Notes: a model not told the origin generated them from the letters alone. A stretch of DNA of 64,000 nt from Carallia brachiata (GCA_021464245.1 JADCRB010000040.1:5052273-5116272); one strand, 5' to 3'. Numbered from the stretch's first letter, positions 32,718-46,410 are shown. Program-made: numbers and translations.

Positions 32718-32904
32718 GCCAAGCTGGCAATCCTTGTGAAACCAAACAAACCAATCAAATTGGGGAAAATCTGTTCCGCCACGCTGGTGATCCTCGTGAA
32801 AGCAAGCCAACCAATCAAATCGAACAAATATCCGCAGCCACGCTGGCGATCCTCGTGAAATTTGATTAAACCAATCACAACGCCCTCGATCAAAATCTAT
32901 AAAA
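32718..32904 (+). promoter_or_regulatory. H2A.X promoter: three CCAAT-bearing tandem units plus TATA box
   Basis: Three related units begin at 32718, 32778 and 32837 (spacing 60 and 59 bp). Each reads GCCA(A/C)GCTGG.(A/G)ATCC(T/C)(T/C)GTGAAA, a variable stretch, then ACCAATCA. A TATA box TATAAAA follows at 32898-32904, about 125 bp before the ATG. CCAAT boxes are common in histone promoters, but a triplicated unit is unusual and could tune S-phase or DNA-damage expression. Confidence 0.75.
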
Positions 32905-33028
32905 CCCAACCTGTACACCCCCACTCTTCACCTACCAACAAAAATTTCGAAGCAGAGTTTGAAAAGGCGCCAGAAACTCTAATCTCGCATATTCTAAAGA
33001 AACTCAAAAGCCGACGCTAACAATCACC

Positions 33029-33562
33029 ATGAGCTCCACCGGCAGAGGCAAGGAGAAGGCCAAATCGGTGTCAAAATCCCAGAAGGCCGGCCTTCAGTTT
33101 CCCGTCGGCCGTGTCGCTCGGTTCCTAAAGAAAGGCCGATATGCTCAGCGGGTGGGATCTGGCTCCCCCGTCTACCTCTCCGCTGTCCTCGAGTACCTTG
33201 CTGCTGAGGTTGGTTGATCCCCGACTACCCATTTCTTGTTTTTGTCTTTAATTGGAAGATTTTTCTTCCTTTTTTTTTTTAAAATTATTTTTTCAAAGTT
33301 TTGTTGCAAAGTTCAATTTTTTTTTTTCTTTCAGGTTTTAGAGCTTGCTGGGAATGCTGCAAGGGACAACAAGAAGAATAGGATAGTTCCAAGGCACATT
33401 CAGTTGGCTGTGAGAAACGATGAGGAATTGAGCAAGCTTTTGGGGTCTGTGACCATTGCAAATGGCGGCGTTTTGCCCAACATTCACCAGAATCTGCTGC
33501 CCAAGAAGACCACCGCCAAAGGAAAGGGCGCCGAGATCGGGTCTGCGTCTCAGGAGTTCTAG
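33029..33562 (+). CDS. H2A.X: Histone variant H2A.X
   Basis: A core histone variant whose C-terminal SQ[E/D] serine is phosphorylated by ATM/ATR at DNA double-strand breaks. The CDS is join(33029..33208, 33335..33562), 135 aa, of normal length. The single GT-AG intron (126 bp) falls after LEYLAAE, splitting the histone fold at a conserved plant position. The N-tail [21 protein letters not shown] is followed by the H2A fold ([51 protein letters not shown], and the acidic-patch EEL). The C-terminus GSASQEF carries the diagnostic plant H2A.X motif SQEF. There is no extended SPKK tail, so it is not H2A.W, and the sequence is not H2A.Z-like. Both exons are intact. The promoter lies immediately upstream. 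Confidence 0.97.
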
Positions 33563-33599
33563 TGGCTTTTAATAAAACCTCGTTAGTTGTCGTGATAGA

Positions 33600-35749
33600 T
33601 GTATTAGGACTTGCTACATGTATTTCTGTTTTTGATGGCAAAATATGCTCTGATGTTGATAACCTGAAATGTGGGGTTGGCACTTTGGTTTGTAAATCGC
33701 GTTCTTGGAAATGAATGAACATTGAAACTAATCTTTTTTCCTTACCCCTTTCCGGAATTGTTTGTATTTTTAGGTGTTTTTTTTTTTTTAACAATTGCGT
33801 TTTAATAACTATTTTTAATAAACTAACTTATAATAAGTGAGTTTTTAATTCAAACGATATTGACAACATATCAATAAGTGTGAGATTGATGATTTAAATA
33901 TTTAATTTTCTTAACTATATATTTTTCTATCAATCAATTAGGTTACATTTAAAAGAATTAAGAAAAAAAAACCCACTTTCGATAAACTAGCTCGAAACAG
34001 TTGTATTTCGAGTTTCATTCACTGACCAGCCTAGTGGAACTTTGGGCTTTCACAAGTTGGTCCAGCTCTACTCTAAATTTTTGCATTTCCTTTGTTTTTT
34101 TGGCAAGCTCAAGTCCAATGAAATGGTCTTAGCCCAGAATGGTCCATAGTATTATGATAAACAAACAAAAAGGTTGGCCCAAGCCTACAGCCGGCCTTCG
34201 GTGTAGAGTTTAACAGGCTTCCGTGTGTTGAATTGGTGTTGACGTGGAACCCAAAGAAGGCATTTTACACAGCAGACGATATTATTTGTTAAAATTGTCA
34301 TTTAATATTATTTATAAAGGAAAAAATTTAAAAAATATAAAAATAATTATAGAATATATAATTAATAATTTTTAAATTATAATTTAGAGTAATATTAAGT
34401 ATATTTTTTAAATAATATTAAATATATTTAAAAATAAATTTTTTCATTATTTATTAGACTTTAAATTCATTTGTATACTTATTTTATGATTATTTTTTAT
34501 ATCTTTGTAATTAGATTTATTAACAAAATATTTGTATAATATTTTTTAATGAAAAATGTGTAAAAAAAAGATTAATGTACAAAAATATTACAAATTTTAA
34601 TTAAAATAATAAATTTAGTATCAACTTTAAAAAGTAATAACTATAGCACACTTTTAAATTTTTTAAGCAGAATTGATCTATTTTAATGATGTAATACTAA
34701 TGTATATAATTATCGTGTTATCGTAATAGATATATTTTTTATAAATTTGTTAAAAATTAATAGATTCTGTTTATATAAAATTATTATATAGTAGATTTGT
34801 TATTTTAAATAAAATTAATGTTAAATTTATTACTTTTTAAAATTGGTGCTAAATTTATTATTTTAATTAAAATTAATAACTTTTTGCATATTAAACCCTG
34901 AAAAAAACTATAATTCTCCCTCTTTGTCAACCTTGTCTTGCTCTCCTTGTGTTCGGTAATGGCCTGTTAAGGAAGGAAAAAAAAATAATTATTACTCTAC
35001 TATTTTTTTATAATTCTTTTCTTAATTTTTTTATTTATTTAAATAATTAATTTTTTAATATTTTTTTCATAAATTATTTATTTTTTTCTTTTTCAACTCT
35101 TTTTTTTTAACTTTCTTCACTTATCTAAATAATATATTTTCTTTACATTTTTTATAAATTATTATTTATTATTTTAATTATTTTTTTTAATTTTTTTAAT
35201 TACCTAACTAATTTTATTTTTTAGTAACTTTTCTTTCTCGTTCCGGAACCATCTGACTTTTGAGTTTTGCGTGACCTCACTGTCTATTCGTTTCTGGGAA
35301 CCGAATGCGTCTAGCTGTAGTTCACATGGACAGGCGAGAGGATTATCCTCGTGAGCAGGCAGGCAGGCAGGCAGGCTGCCGTGGAAAATTTTAATAAATA
35401 AAAGGGTCATCATGCAAGCCAAAAGAATTAAAAAATAATAATTCCTTTTTTTAAAAGAAAAAAATTAAATCGTATGATTTTACCTAAACCAGAAAGTTTA
35501 CATTTCCCTCAAATATTATTGTGAGAAAAGATGGTGCGGAGCTTTTAGGGCCGGACCCTACCACTACCACCGCCATTATCGGAGCTCCGATCTTTAGGGT
35601 TTTTTTTTTTTTTTTTTTTTACCTTGTTTTTCGAAAAACAATTTTTCTGGTCGTTGAAATTTAGTTTAGTCAGTGCAGGTAAAGTTAGTAAGAACGTGCT
35701 GAAATTCTGTCAGTTTGATCGTAAATCGGGTGAGCTTGGCTGGGCTTCC
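33600..35749. other. Intergenic DNA and BSL1 5' region
   Basis: 33600-35500 is AT-rich with long T/A low-complexity stretches (34300-34900, 34980-35220) and no recognised gene. Four GCAG units (GCAGGCAGGCAGGCAG) lie near 35357. 35540-35749 is the probable BSL1 promoter and leader, with a T24-like run at about 35600-35620. Confidence 0.55.
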
Positions 35750-38700
35750 ATGGCTACGAAGCCGTGGCTGCACCCGGCTCCAGCCTATCGACCCCTCGAG
35801 ACGTACTGGGACACCGACGAGGATGCTCCCGGTCCCCGATGCGGCCACACTCTGACCGCCGTTGCTGCCACCAAGTCTCATGGCCCTCGACTCATTCTCT
35901 TCGGTGGTGCCACCGCCATCGAGGGCGGCGCCTCCTCCTCCGTCCCCGGCATCAGTTAAATTTTCAGTCACTTTCTTCTACTTTTTCGTGTGTTACTGAC
36001 AGCTAGCTTGCTCAATTACATAAATTGATTTACCGTAGGATTGGATGGAGTCACCAATTCAGTTCATTCTTATGATGTTCTCACGAGGAAATGGACTAGG
36101 TAATTTTTTTCCTTTTTCTTTCTCTCTGGTTTCTGCGTCTTTGAGCTTGACTTGGCTGCCTAATCAGAGTAAGACCCGCCGGGGATCCTCCGTCTCCGAG
36201 GGCAGCGCACGCCGCGGCTGCAGTTGGTACCATGGTTGTTTTTCAGGTGATTGAATTGACAGTTTTCGAGCAACATTGAATTTTTAGGGTTTTGTGTTAT
36301 TACTTTGTTTTTCACATTGAAAAGTGCTCTCTGTCTGCGTAGGGTGGCATAGGTCCGGCCGGGCACTCTACCGACGATCTCTATGTTCTTGACTTGACTA
36401 ATGACAAATTTAAGTGGCACCGGTTGGCTTCTCTTATTCAACTGTTTGATTTTAGCGAGCACTTTTTACAAATGATGGCATTCTTGAAATTGTGTATGCT
36501 GATTAATCTGCTATTATGCTTGATTGGAGTGCAGAGTGGTTGTGCAAGGACAGGGTCCTGGCCCTCGCTACGGCCATGTAATGGACTTGGTTGCCCAAAG
36601 ATACCTTGTTACTGTTAGTGGCAATGATGGTAAGGACATTTGCTCTTTGGTTCTCATCTTTGTGCTTTGTTGTTCCTCTGATATTTCTTCGGTTTGATTG
36701 TTGGCCCTTCATTGCAAGAGAGTTTGGTAGGGCGTACTGACAACTTGCATTGGTAAATTCGTTGAATTTCATGTGTGCGGGGACAGTTATGGATGCGAGC
36801 TGGTGTTCAAGACTTAGAGTTGTTAAAAACTTTGTCCTGTTTTGTCCAGTTGTCTATTACACTGATCATGCTTAGATGAGTGATTCTTGTGTACTGAAAT
36901 GAATGTTTAGGGTTCTAGCTCATGTCGGAAAGTGAATTCAGTGGCCTCATGTACTCCCCACTCTCCTGTTCTTTCTGCTTTTATGTCCTTTTGTTTGTAG
37001 CTTTTCCTGGGATGATTTAACAGCTCACTGTCATCTAATTGGTATGTGTTCTGTCTCTTTGAAGTTATATTGCATATGGATGAACATTTTCCTCGAACAT
37101 GCACATTGTATTTTCGTATGCAATAGGCTGAAAGAAATATAAAGATTACTTCTTGTTTTACTGATAGATATCTAGCTAACCTTCACCATGTACTGAGAAT
37201 TGTTTAATGGTTCTTGCCATGGATATGTAGGAAAAAGGGTCCTATCTGATGCCTGGGCTTTAGATACTGCCCAGAAACCATATGCATGGCAGAGGCTAAA
37301 TCCTGAAGGTGATAGACCTTCTGCTAGAATGTAAGTTCATTTTGTACGCCACCGTTGTGACACTTTTTGATTTCTGTTCTTGTTGCCTATGTTTTATATC
37401 TGACATGTTATGCAATTGGGCTTGAAGGTATGCAACAGCTGGTGCCCGTTCAGATGGTATGTACTTGCTTTGTGGTGGAAGAGACTCATCTGGGGTGGTA
37501 TGGTTCACTGTTTTCAGGGTCCTGTATACATAATTGATGTGTGACCTAATTAATTTTGTGGAAATATATGAATGGAAAATTTCAAGATGATCCAAACTCA
37601 ATTAAAACCCTTTTGCAATTTGGAGTATTGTTAATACAGAATTTATGCGGGTGACAACTTGACTCGGTTAAAGAACCAAATTCTTTTTTAACCTATCTAC
37701 TGCTGAAATAGTTTTCTATTTTAAAGAAAACTTCATGCTGTTTTCATTAAACAATAACCATGTTCTAACATTTATGAAGTCTCTTAAAACCTTCTCAGAG
37801 TCAGGTGCGATAGCCTCAATATGGTAGTTTAGTGTTTTTTTAAAGTCGACTTTTCTCGTTCTGGATTTACTGTTGGTTGTAAGCGGCCCAAAATAAAACC
37901 TGTTCTGCATTTTCGTTCCTGGATTACATGTGTGTGGATGAGCAGCCACTTGGAGATGCGTATGGACTTCTAATGCATAGAAATGGTGAATGGGAATGGA
38001 CTCTTGCACCTGGAGTGTCTCCTTCACCAAGATATCAACATGCTGCGGTGAGTGGTCAAGGAAACTGGAAGTGTGCACCATTGAAGTTAGCAGTCATTGA
38101 ATCATCAAAGTACCTGTTAAGCATATTGCTGACATCAAAAATTAAAATTCTTCACGGGTCATTCTATTTCATTCAGAGAAGCTAGATAGAAAATAGCCAC
38201 TTTGTTATAGATAATTCTCTGTCATTGAAATTTGATATTTTTGGCTATCAGGTTTTCGTTGGTGCGCGTTTGCATGTTACAGGAGGTACCTTAAAAGGGG
38301 GACGTGCTGTAGATTGTGAAGCAGCTGTTGCAGGTAATGGTTTGGGTTTCTGCCAAGTGCCACCTTGAAGATAAATGGTGTTTGATCTGAACACTCAATC
38401 TATTTGACAGTGTTGGACACTGCTGCTGGTGTTTGGTTGGATCGAAATGGGCTTGTCACTTCGTCAAAAAATAGCAAAGGACATAGCGAGCATGATCCTT
38501 CTTTGGAGTTAATGCGTCGTTGTCGTCATGCCTCGGCATCCGTTGGGGTTCGCATATATGTCTATGGTGGTCTAAGAGGAGGTAAGAATTTTAGATCTAA
38601 ATATTTAAATTGAGAAGACAAAAACTTACTTCCATTCGATCACATATATATGCCTCCCCAAAATTGAGCAAATATATGTGATCAGATGGAAGGCACTGAA

Positions 38701-41700
38701 TTCAGGACTGCGTTTTTACATGTGGGATATGCAGAAGCTACATCTTATACAACAAACAAAATCTTAATTCTACCAAAAAAAAAAAAATTAGTGACAAATG
38801 GTGCATTGACAGTGTGAGTGCTTATTTTTAATATGCTAGAAAACACATTCGGTTTTTGCAATTCATTGGTAGTCTCATTCTTTGCATAATGAGTAGTTGT
38901 AAAGCGCAAACTAATTTACTATTCCATACCACTGTTTCTACCCATCATGGAAGTACTAAAGTTTCTGATTATGTGCATGAAAATGCTGATCTTGGCTACT
39001 GATTTTCTAGCCAAATCCATATTATAAAAACTGCCAATTTCTTTTTTGGTTACCCTATCCTCATTCATTATTGATTCTCATCATTCGTTATATAATTTTT
39101 TCCTTTCCCAACATTCAGTTTCAATATTGGAGGTCCAGTGTCATGCATATGGGAAGACCAAATAACATTTAATGACTAGTTATTCTATTCTCTGCAGACA
39201 TGATACTGCAAGATTTTCTAGTTGCAGAAAATTCACCATTTCAGTCAGACATCAGTTCTCCTATATTAACATCTGAGAGAGTGTCTCCTATAACAAGCTC
39301 CAGAATAAATAATCATAATTCCTATGGTGTAACTCCAGTTGATGGACCAGAGATATCTTCACCTCGTGGTACCAGGTTTAGCCATCTCTCTCTCTCACTC
39401 ACTCTCTCTCTCTCTCTCTCTCTCTCTCAGAGGTGGTGGATGCTTTTTTGATGTGCGAGTGAAAGTTGTCCAATATTGCCTTTTACAATAAGGGCCTTGT
39501 GTGGGAGTGATGAATACTTTTTTCTGGGATGGGGGGAAGGGGATGTGTTGTCTGACTAGAATTGCTGTAGTTTAGCTCCACATCCAATTTGTTGATTCAG
39601 TTTCTATTTAACAGCATGGACAAAAGTTCTATGGAGAAACTAATGGCAAATTCTGCTGCTGAAGCAGAGGCAGCTAGTGCTGTCTGGCAAGCTGCTCAGC
39701 CAGCATCAGCCAATTCTCCTGAAGAAACATCTGTATCTGATGACAACTCACAAACTGCTGACATTAATTCAGATTGTAGTGAGACGGAGGCTGATGTTCG
39801 TCTTCATTCTAGAGCTGTATGCCCCTTTCATCTGTGAGGTCTCTGTAATTGTTGCTTCTGTTGTCAAGTTGCAAAAACAATTTTTTTTCCCCTGTTTCAG
39901 GTTGTGGTTGCAAAAGAGGATGTTGGTTACTTGGGTGGAATGGTCAGGCAGTTGTCCTTGGATTTGTTCGAAAATGAGAGCAGACGGATTGTTCCCATCA
40001 ATAATGAGATGCCATACTCTGCGAAAAAGTTCATAAGGCAAAAATCTCCTCAGGGCTTGCATAAGAAGGCAAGTTTGAATGATTTTGTGACTATGCATAA
40101 CCTAAGGGGCTTATATACATTATGATTGTTTGCAGATTATCTCTACATTGCTTAGGCCTCGGAACTGGAAAGCTCCTGCCAATAGGAAGTTTTTTCTGGA
40201 TTCTTATGAAATCGGCGAGCTTTGTTATGCTGCTGAACAGATGTTTATGCATGAGCCCACGGTGCTTCAATTGAAGGCTCCAATGAAAGTATTTGGTGAT
40301 CTTCATGGACAATTTGGTGATTTGATGCGTCTGTTTGATGAATATGGGTTTCCTTCAACTGCTGGAGACATTACGTAAGTAGCTCATTATAGCTGATAGA
40401 GTCATGCGAAAAACTGATCAATGTCATCTTCATTCTCTTGCATTTCCATATACACTTAAGACAGGTAAACAAGAGGAGGTAAATCCATGCATATGGCCTA
40501 TCTGAGAAATGCCTGTATACAAGTTTTATCTGTCTTTGGATTTCGCATCCTTCGCTACTTTGTCCTCAATTTGACTGTGACCTAATCATTCACAATTTTT
40601 TTTTTTTCCAAATTATATATAGTAAACTGTAACCTAATCTTGTAATGAGTTCCTGAGTTGTTTAAACAGCATGTTCATTATCGTGCTGCAGGTACATTGA
40701 CTATTTGTTTCTGGGGGATTATGTGGATCGAGGACAGCACAGCCTGGAGACTATAACCTTGCTTCTTGCTCTGAAGGTTAAACATTTGCTTTGAGTAAAC
40801 TGATGTTTGACAACTAGTACTCATAACTGAACTCATGCTCGACCTTCTTATTTCCATTATTATGCTTTTGCAGATCGAGTATCCTGAGAATATTCACCTG
40901 ATACGTGGAAACCACGAAGCTGCTGACATAAATGCACTCTTTGGTTTCCGTATTGAATGCATTGAGAGAATGGTTTGCATAAACCGGCTATGCATAGTTA
41001 CCCTTTTGTCTTTTGAAAGTTGAATGTGTTGATAATACATTATTTTGCAGGGGGAGAGTGACGGGATATGGGCATGGACACGTTTCAACCAACTTTTCAA
41101 CTATCTTCCACTAGCTGCACTCATCGAGAAAAAAATAATATGTATGCATGGTGGCATTGGGAGATCTATTCATTCAGTGGAGCAGATAGAGAAGCTTGAA
41201 AGGCCCATAACAATGGATGCTGGATCTATAATCCTAATGGACCTTCTGTGGTATATATTTCACTTTGATATATCTATCAATCCAAATTGACAGTACAATG
41301 CTCTTATCTGACATTTGCCTACACAGGTCTGATCCCACTGAAAATGATAGCATAGAGGGCTTAAGACCAAATGCCAGAGGCCCTGGTCTGGTCACTTTTG
41401 GGGTATGCGTGCTGTTTCTATACTGCTTTCTTGTTGGATGCAATACTGTTCGTATACTACGTATAAATTATGTGCTAACATTTCCACTCATGGAATGAAA
41501 CATGTTGGTATCTAGTTTAATGCAATCGGATATGGAAGGACACATATCTCTGAAAACCAAAAATAACTGAGCAATTTGCATGAGGCATGTCTACTTCCTT
41601 AACTACTAAGTTGTCAAAAGTCTAGTCATAGTGTACTCAGTTGGTTCTGACCCTTTATTTTATGACTTTTTTAGCCAAATGATGTTCAACTAAGTTTTGA

Positions 41701-42271
41701 CGTGTTTCTTCCTACCATATTGGCAGCCTGACCGTGTGACAGAATTCTGCAAAAAAAATAAATTGCAGCTGATTATTAGAGCGCATGAATGTGTTATGGA
41801 TGGTTTTGAACGATTTGCACAGGGACAATTGATTACTCTATTTTCTGCAACCAACTATTGTGGTACACTAATATAACTCTACTTTTTTCCTTCGGCTGTA
41901 TATATGTGCTCCCCTAATTTTTTTCTTTATGTCCAGGGACTGCAAATAATGCTGGAGCTATACTAGTAGTTGGGAGGGGCTTAGTTGTGGTTCCAAAATT
42001 GATTCATCCTTTGCCACCTCCCCTTCAATCACCCGAGACATCTCCAGAACGTGCAATGGATGATTCATGGATGCAGGTCAGATTTTGGTCAATTCCAATG
42101 TGGGAATAATGCCTTCCATAAAAACCAATCTGGAAAAGCCTACTTGATTAGGGCACTTAACGTGTCTCTTTTCATGTTGTTTTGTAGGAGTTGAACATCC
42201 AAAGACCGCCAACTCCAATTCGCGGACGCCCTCAACCAGATCTTGACAGAAGTTCACTAGCATATATATGA
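35750..42271 (+). CDS. BSL1: BSU1-like kelch-repeat protein phosphatase BSL1
   Basis: A Ser/Thr phosphatase of the BSU1/BSL family, known to transmit brassinosteroid signals by inactivating GSK3-like kinases. There are 21 coding exons: 35750-35954, 36039-36099, 36168-36246, 36343-36422, 36535-36629, 37231-37330, 37428-37497, 37946-38047, 38252-38333, 38411-38581, 39198-39375, 39615-39816, 39901-40068, 40136-40374, 40692-40776, 40874-40972, 41051-41250, 41327-41402, 41727-41862, 41937-42076, 42188-42271. They sum to 2,652 bp, 883 aa, with no frame break. The N-terminal half is kelch repeats ([27 protein letters not shown]). The phosphatase has all metal/catalytic motifs: GDLHG (about 585), GDYVDRG (about 619), GNHE (about 651), RAHE (about 782) and SATNYCG. 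The end RSSLAYI is typical of BSL1. Intron 13 has a GC donor. Subtype BSL1 rather than BSL2/3 is by overall resemblance. Confidence 0.95.
38630..38691 (+). repeat. Intronic hairpin in BSL1 intron 10
   Basis: TTCCATTCGATCACATATAT (38630-38649) pairs with ATATATGTGATCAGATGGAA (38672-38691) at 18 of 20 positions across a 22-nt loop. It resembles a tiny MITE or a small-RNA precursor-like stem; no evidence of processing can be read from DNA. Confidence 0.75.
39384..39429 (+). repeat. (CT)n microsatellite in BSL1 intron 11
   Basis: CT repeats broken once or twice by ACTCACT, starting about 8 bp after the exon 11 donor. The run ends in CTCAG, a sequence that could serve as a cryptic acceptor. Confidence 0.85.
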
Positions 42272-44466
42272 TTTTCCTGGAACCAGTATTTTGAATGGGG
42301 AGACTTAATTGGTACATCCCACGCTTATGAGGCTTGATCCTTTAACTGCCCTAATTTAAGCCGCGATTCCCGTGCATGCCTTAATCTTGGAGGCTCTTGT
42401 ATATTTGGATGAACAAGCAACTGAATATGATACATTTTCTTGTGCACAGCTTGAGAATACTAGAGAATAATAGAGAAACTAGCTATTAGCCAATGAGTGT
42501 AGCATATGTACAAGTTGTATGCTGGAGAGGACTTTGTTTTCTTTATGTTGCTGATTACTTGTAGGGGGGAAAGGAAATTGATTGGTTTTCTTTTTTAAGC
42601 GGTGTAATACAAAAAATTATAGAGAAATTGGATATATGATTCGTGCTTTAGATTATGTTGCGGCATACCCTTGATGATTTTGATCGAGAAACAATATTCG
42701 GAACGATCTGGTTGCTCTACGTACTTATTGGATCTGTTACGGTCCCAATCCCAACCGATTAAGGCCCTTTGATCTACATGACATTAAAATTGACATTTTT
42801 TATACGAAAATTCTTCTTAATCTTTGTTTTTTTATGAATAGAAAAAAAAATATCGTAAATATATTGATTATTATACTTGTAAATTAAGATTTGAGTAATT
42901 GAGTTTGTACAACTTATGTAACTATTTCTATAGGAATAAATCTATTATCAAGCACTAATAGCTCCGACCTAACTTTTGTTACACTTAACTATAGTGTTAA
43001 CAAATTTAAAACTTAATATTAATACTGCGTTTTTTACATAAATTTTATTTAATTGGGGTCGGTGAGGAAACTCAAATATAGGTCAACGATGAATCTAAAT
43101 TTTACTTAATCTTTGCGACATTATTATTTAATATTATTTTCAATAAAAGAAATCCTTAATTTTTTGTGGTATTAAGATTTAACATCAATACTTGTGCCAT
43201 TAATATTTGATATGGTTAATATAATAACTATTTACTTTTTTTTTGACAAGAGAAAAAATCTATCGTGGGTATGTCGATCATCGAATTTACAGATAGAGGT
43301 CGAAGTAATCCTCATTTATCCTGTCTCATTTAAATATCTTCAAAGGGACAAACTCACCACTTGAAGTATTAGTGAAGCCGAGTATGACTGTTATTAGATA
43401 TCATTACGATTAAAATAACTTTTAAGATTTTATTAGCGATAGTTACTTTCATTTTTTTTTAAATCACTCATACGTAATATATATTAATTAGTTATTAAAA
43501 AGATACAAGTTAAATATATTGTAAATATATTATTAAAAAATATTGATGTGTTAATTTTTAATTAATAATAATAATAATAAAGTGAAAAATAACTATTCAA
43601 TAACAAACTCCTAAACTTTCAATTCTTATGCCATTAAAATTTGTTATCTTTGCTATAAAAATTCTTAATTTTTGAATAAGGATTTGATATTTTCAACATA
43701 AAAGTTCTTTGCTTATGGCATCGGGATCTGACATATAAAATTTTTTTAATCCTTATAGCATTATGGTTTTATACCTTTAATATGAAAACTCTATCATAAA
43801 AAATTCTTCATTCTTGCAATATTAAAATTGTTATCGTTAAAATAAATACTTCATTTTGGAAAGAAAGAAAACGTTTGAAGAAGAATCTTAGTACATCTTC
43901 TAATCCTCGTGACATTAGAATTTAATTTTTTTAACATAAAAACTCCATTATAGTATTGCTCCGTATTAGCATAGACCCCGCGCACATTGTGCAGATTTTA
44001 GACGTATCTAAATAATTATTAATTTGAATTGAGTAAAATGTAATAGACATTAAGTCTTAATTAAGTAGGTTGAAATCTTAATTCTATTAATACTGTAAAA
44101 AAAATTATAAATGTGGACCCAAAAAAAAAAAAGGATTATAAATCAAATAAGTCGGTGTTGAATACTGCAAATTGTGAAAGTCTACAAAGAAAATTACAAC
44201 TTAGAATCAAAATACTTAAATATTTAACATGAATTGAAAATATTGTAATACATGTTAAATTATAATCAAATAAATTAAGTAAATCAAGTTAGAATCGAAA
44301 TTCTATTAAAATACTAAAAAATACTACAAACCATTTATCAAATTAATGTCAAATACTACAAACTATAAGTCTAGTAAAAATTAAAATTTTGATTATGACT
44401 AAAAAAATAAAATTTGGATTAAATACTTATATATTCTGAAATTAAGTAAATATTGGCACATAAGAG

Positions 44467-44497
<31 letters not shown>

Positions 44498-46410
44498 TGT
44501 TAATAAAATTTAAATGCAAGAATAAAACTAGAAGGCCGTGCGTTGCCCAACACGGCGCAGATGTCTAGCCTTTTGATTGGTTGGCTTTGAAGTAGGGGTC
44601 CGCCCGATCAGAAACATAAATTTTTTTAAAATCAAGATTTATTGTGACATTAATTATTTAAAGTCTAATTTTGGAAAAAAAAAAAAAGTACAGAATTAAA
44701 ATAAAAAAGGAATTAAAGGTAGCTCGGACTGCTCAACATCGGAGAGGTGCGCGGCCATGTAATCAAACCCTAATTACAATAACTTACATTTCAATAATTA
44801 AGATTATCACTATACATGTTCGTGCCAGAAAGGGAAATGTGCATATAATTTAATTAATGATTAAGGAAAAAATATTAGAAATAATTGTCAATAAATACTG
44901 CAAAAATATTAGGTAGTAATATTTAGTAGTAATGAAGTAATAAGTGATATGAATTATTAAATAAAAAAATAAATTATAGATACCATTAAATAAATTATAT
45001 AAATATTTTATTATTATCTAAAATTTTTACTTATATAATTCTCTTTATATCTATGATCATCTCTTCACCACGACTCCAGCTCATTATTATTTTAGTTCTC
45101 TCTACACAATAATCCTCTCCTCACCATCTTTCTCTTTTCTTCTATTCCAGTGTCGGCTCTCCTTTTTTTAATATATAATTTTCAGTGGTCCATATAGATT
45201 CTGAAAATTGTAGTTTCCTTTGATTTTTTTTCTTTTTCAGCCGATGACACCAGGATCCATGATGCCTATCCACTATTTAAGTATTTGATGGATTAGAAGG
45301 CTAAAGTCATTCTCTGCAGCCATTTGGTATTGACGCTTAATCATAATTTACGTTCAGTGTTTGTTTCTTGCTTTTTGGATTGATTTCTTCTTCTTCCTTT
45401 TTTTTTTCAATGATGGAACTGTAGTTGGGTTGATCTGCCTGTTTATGTTGGTGATATTTGATTTCTTACACAGATTCATGTTAGGTGGTTTATTGATAAT
45501 TTCTCTTTTTTAATAATGTCCACAAAGTGCCTTTTGTATGTTCACCTTAGCTCTTGCTTCAGTTATGAGCAATTTTTTTCAACATCAATTTTCAGTAATA
45601 TGTTTAAATTTTTAAATGTCTTCATAATGTCTCTCTCTTTTTTTTTCACTCTTTTTTGTATGAATAAATTTCCTTGAAAGGAAGTAAGGAAAGCTAGAGA
45701 CGTAAGCTCACAGATGTTTCCTAATTTTTTAATTTTTTTTGGTTCTTTTATTTATTTATTTTTTACAACATTGTCTTTAATAATTATTTTTAATTTAACA
45801 TCAAAGGCAATTCTTATAAAAGAAACATAAATTTATTGGCAGTTAAAAGCATATTTTTTAATTTTTTAACCCTAAAATAATAACTACACATGAAATTTTT
45901 TTAAATGAATAATACAAATACACATATAATAATAATATTATTATTATTATTATATTATTATTTTTTTAAATATCAAAAACTCACTCAACTAACATTAAAT
46001 TCTTTTTTTTTTGTTAAAAAAATAAAAAATAAGGATAATGTCTCAACAGTCTAAGAGTATTAAACCTTCTCTCATACAAACAATTTGAATAATTACAACA
46101 TAACTCGTATCATATGAAGCCCTTTAATCGCGCCACTGAATCCTAGTTCTAGGATCGTGCCCGCGGCAGGGCTCGCAAATTGAATTCTAGTCTAGTATAG
46201 ATTTCCATTAGCCGGGCCTCCAGCACCTAAGCTGGTCTCCAACATGCCACAATTCTATGTGGTGGCATAACTTCGATACGCAACTTTACTTGCGTCCGAC
46301 ACAAGAGGAGAAAAGGCGAAAGATAGAAGGCGAAAGACAATATAGAACTTTAACCTCGTTATGACTGCGATCGAATCATTAATTAGGTAACATAGAACTA
46401 TGGTGCTAAC
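42272..46410. other. BSL1 3' region and AT-rich intergenic DNA
   Basis: 42272-42650 is the likely BSL1 3' UTR. 43120-43960 holds a degenerate tandem repeat (separate entry). 44466-44492 is an (AT)n run. At 44527-44570 a short GC-rich palindrome (GCCGTGCG...CACGGC) stands out. 45060-45420 is CT-rich and leader-like, with a start-like ATG (MTPGSMMPIHYLSI, 14 codons); it may be a gene-fragment or transcript remnant but nothing is recognised. 46130-46280 is a GC-richer patch of unknown origin. Confidence 0.5.
43120..43960. repeat. Degenerate tandem repeat, about 60-75-bp period
   Basis: Successive segments carry the words CTTAATTTTT / TTGTGGCATTA / AGATTTGATAT / TTTAACATAAAAACTC in the same order (for example around 43150, 43625, 43705, 43745, 43805 and 43905). 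Copies are strongly diverged and AT-rich. Confidence 0.5.

Noticed and set aside
44527..44570. Helitron 3' end (palindrome GCCGTGCG...CACGGC followed by CTAG)
   Set aside because: The base after CTAG is C, not the T expected at a Helitron A/T target, and no matching 5' TC terminus was found.
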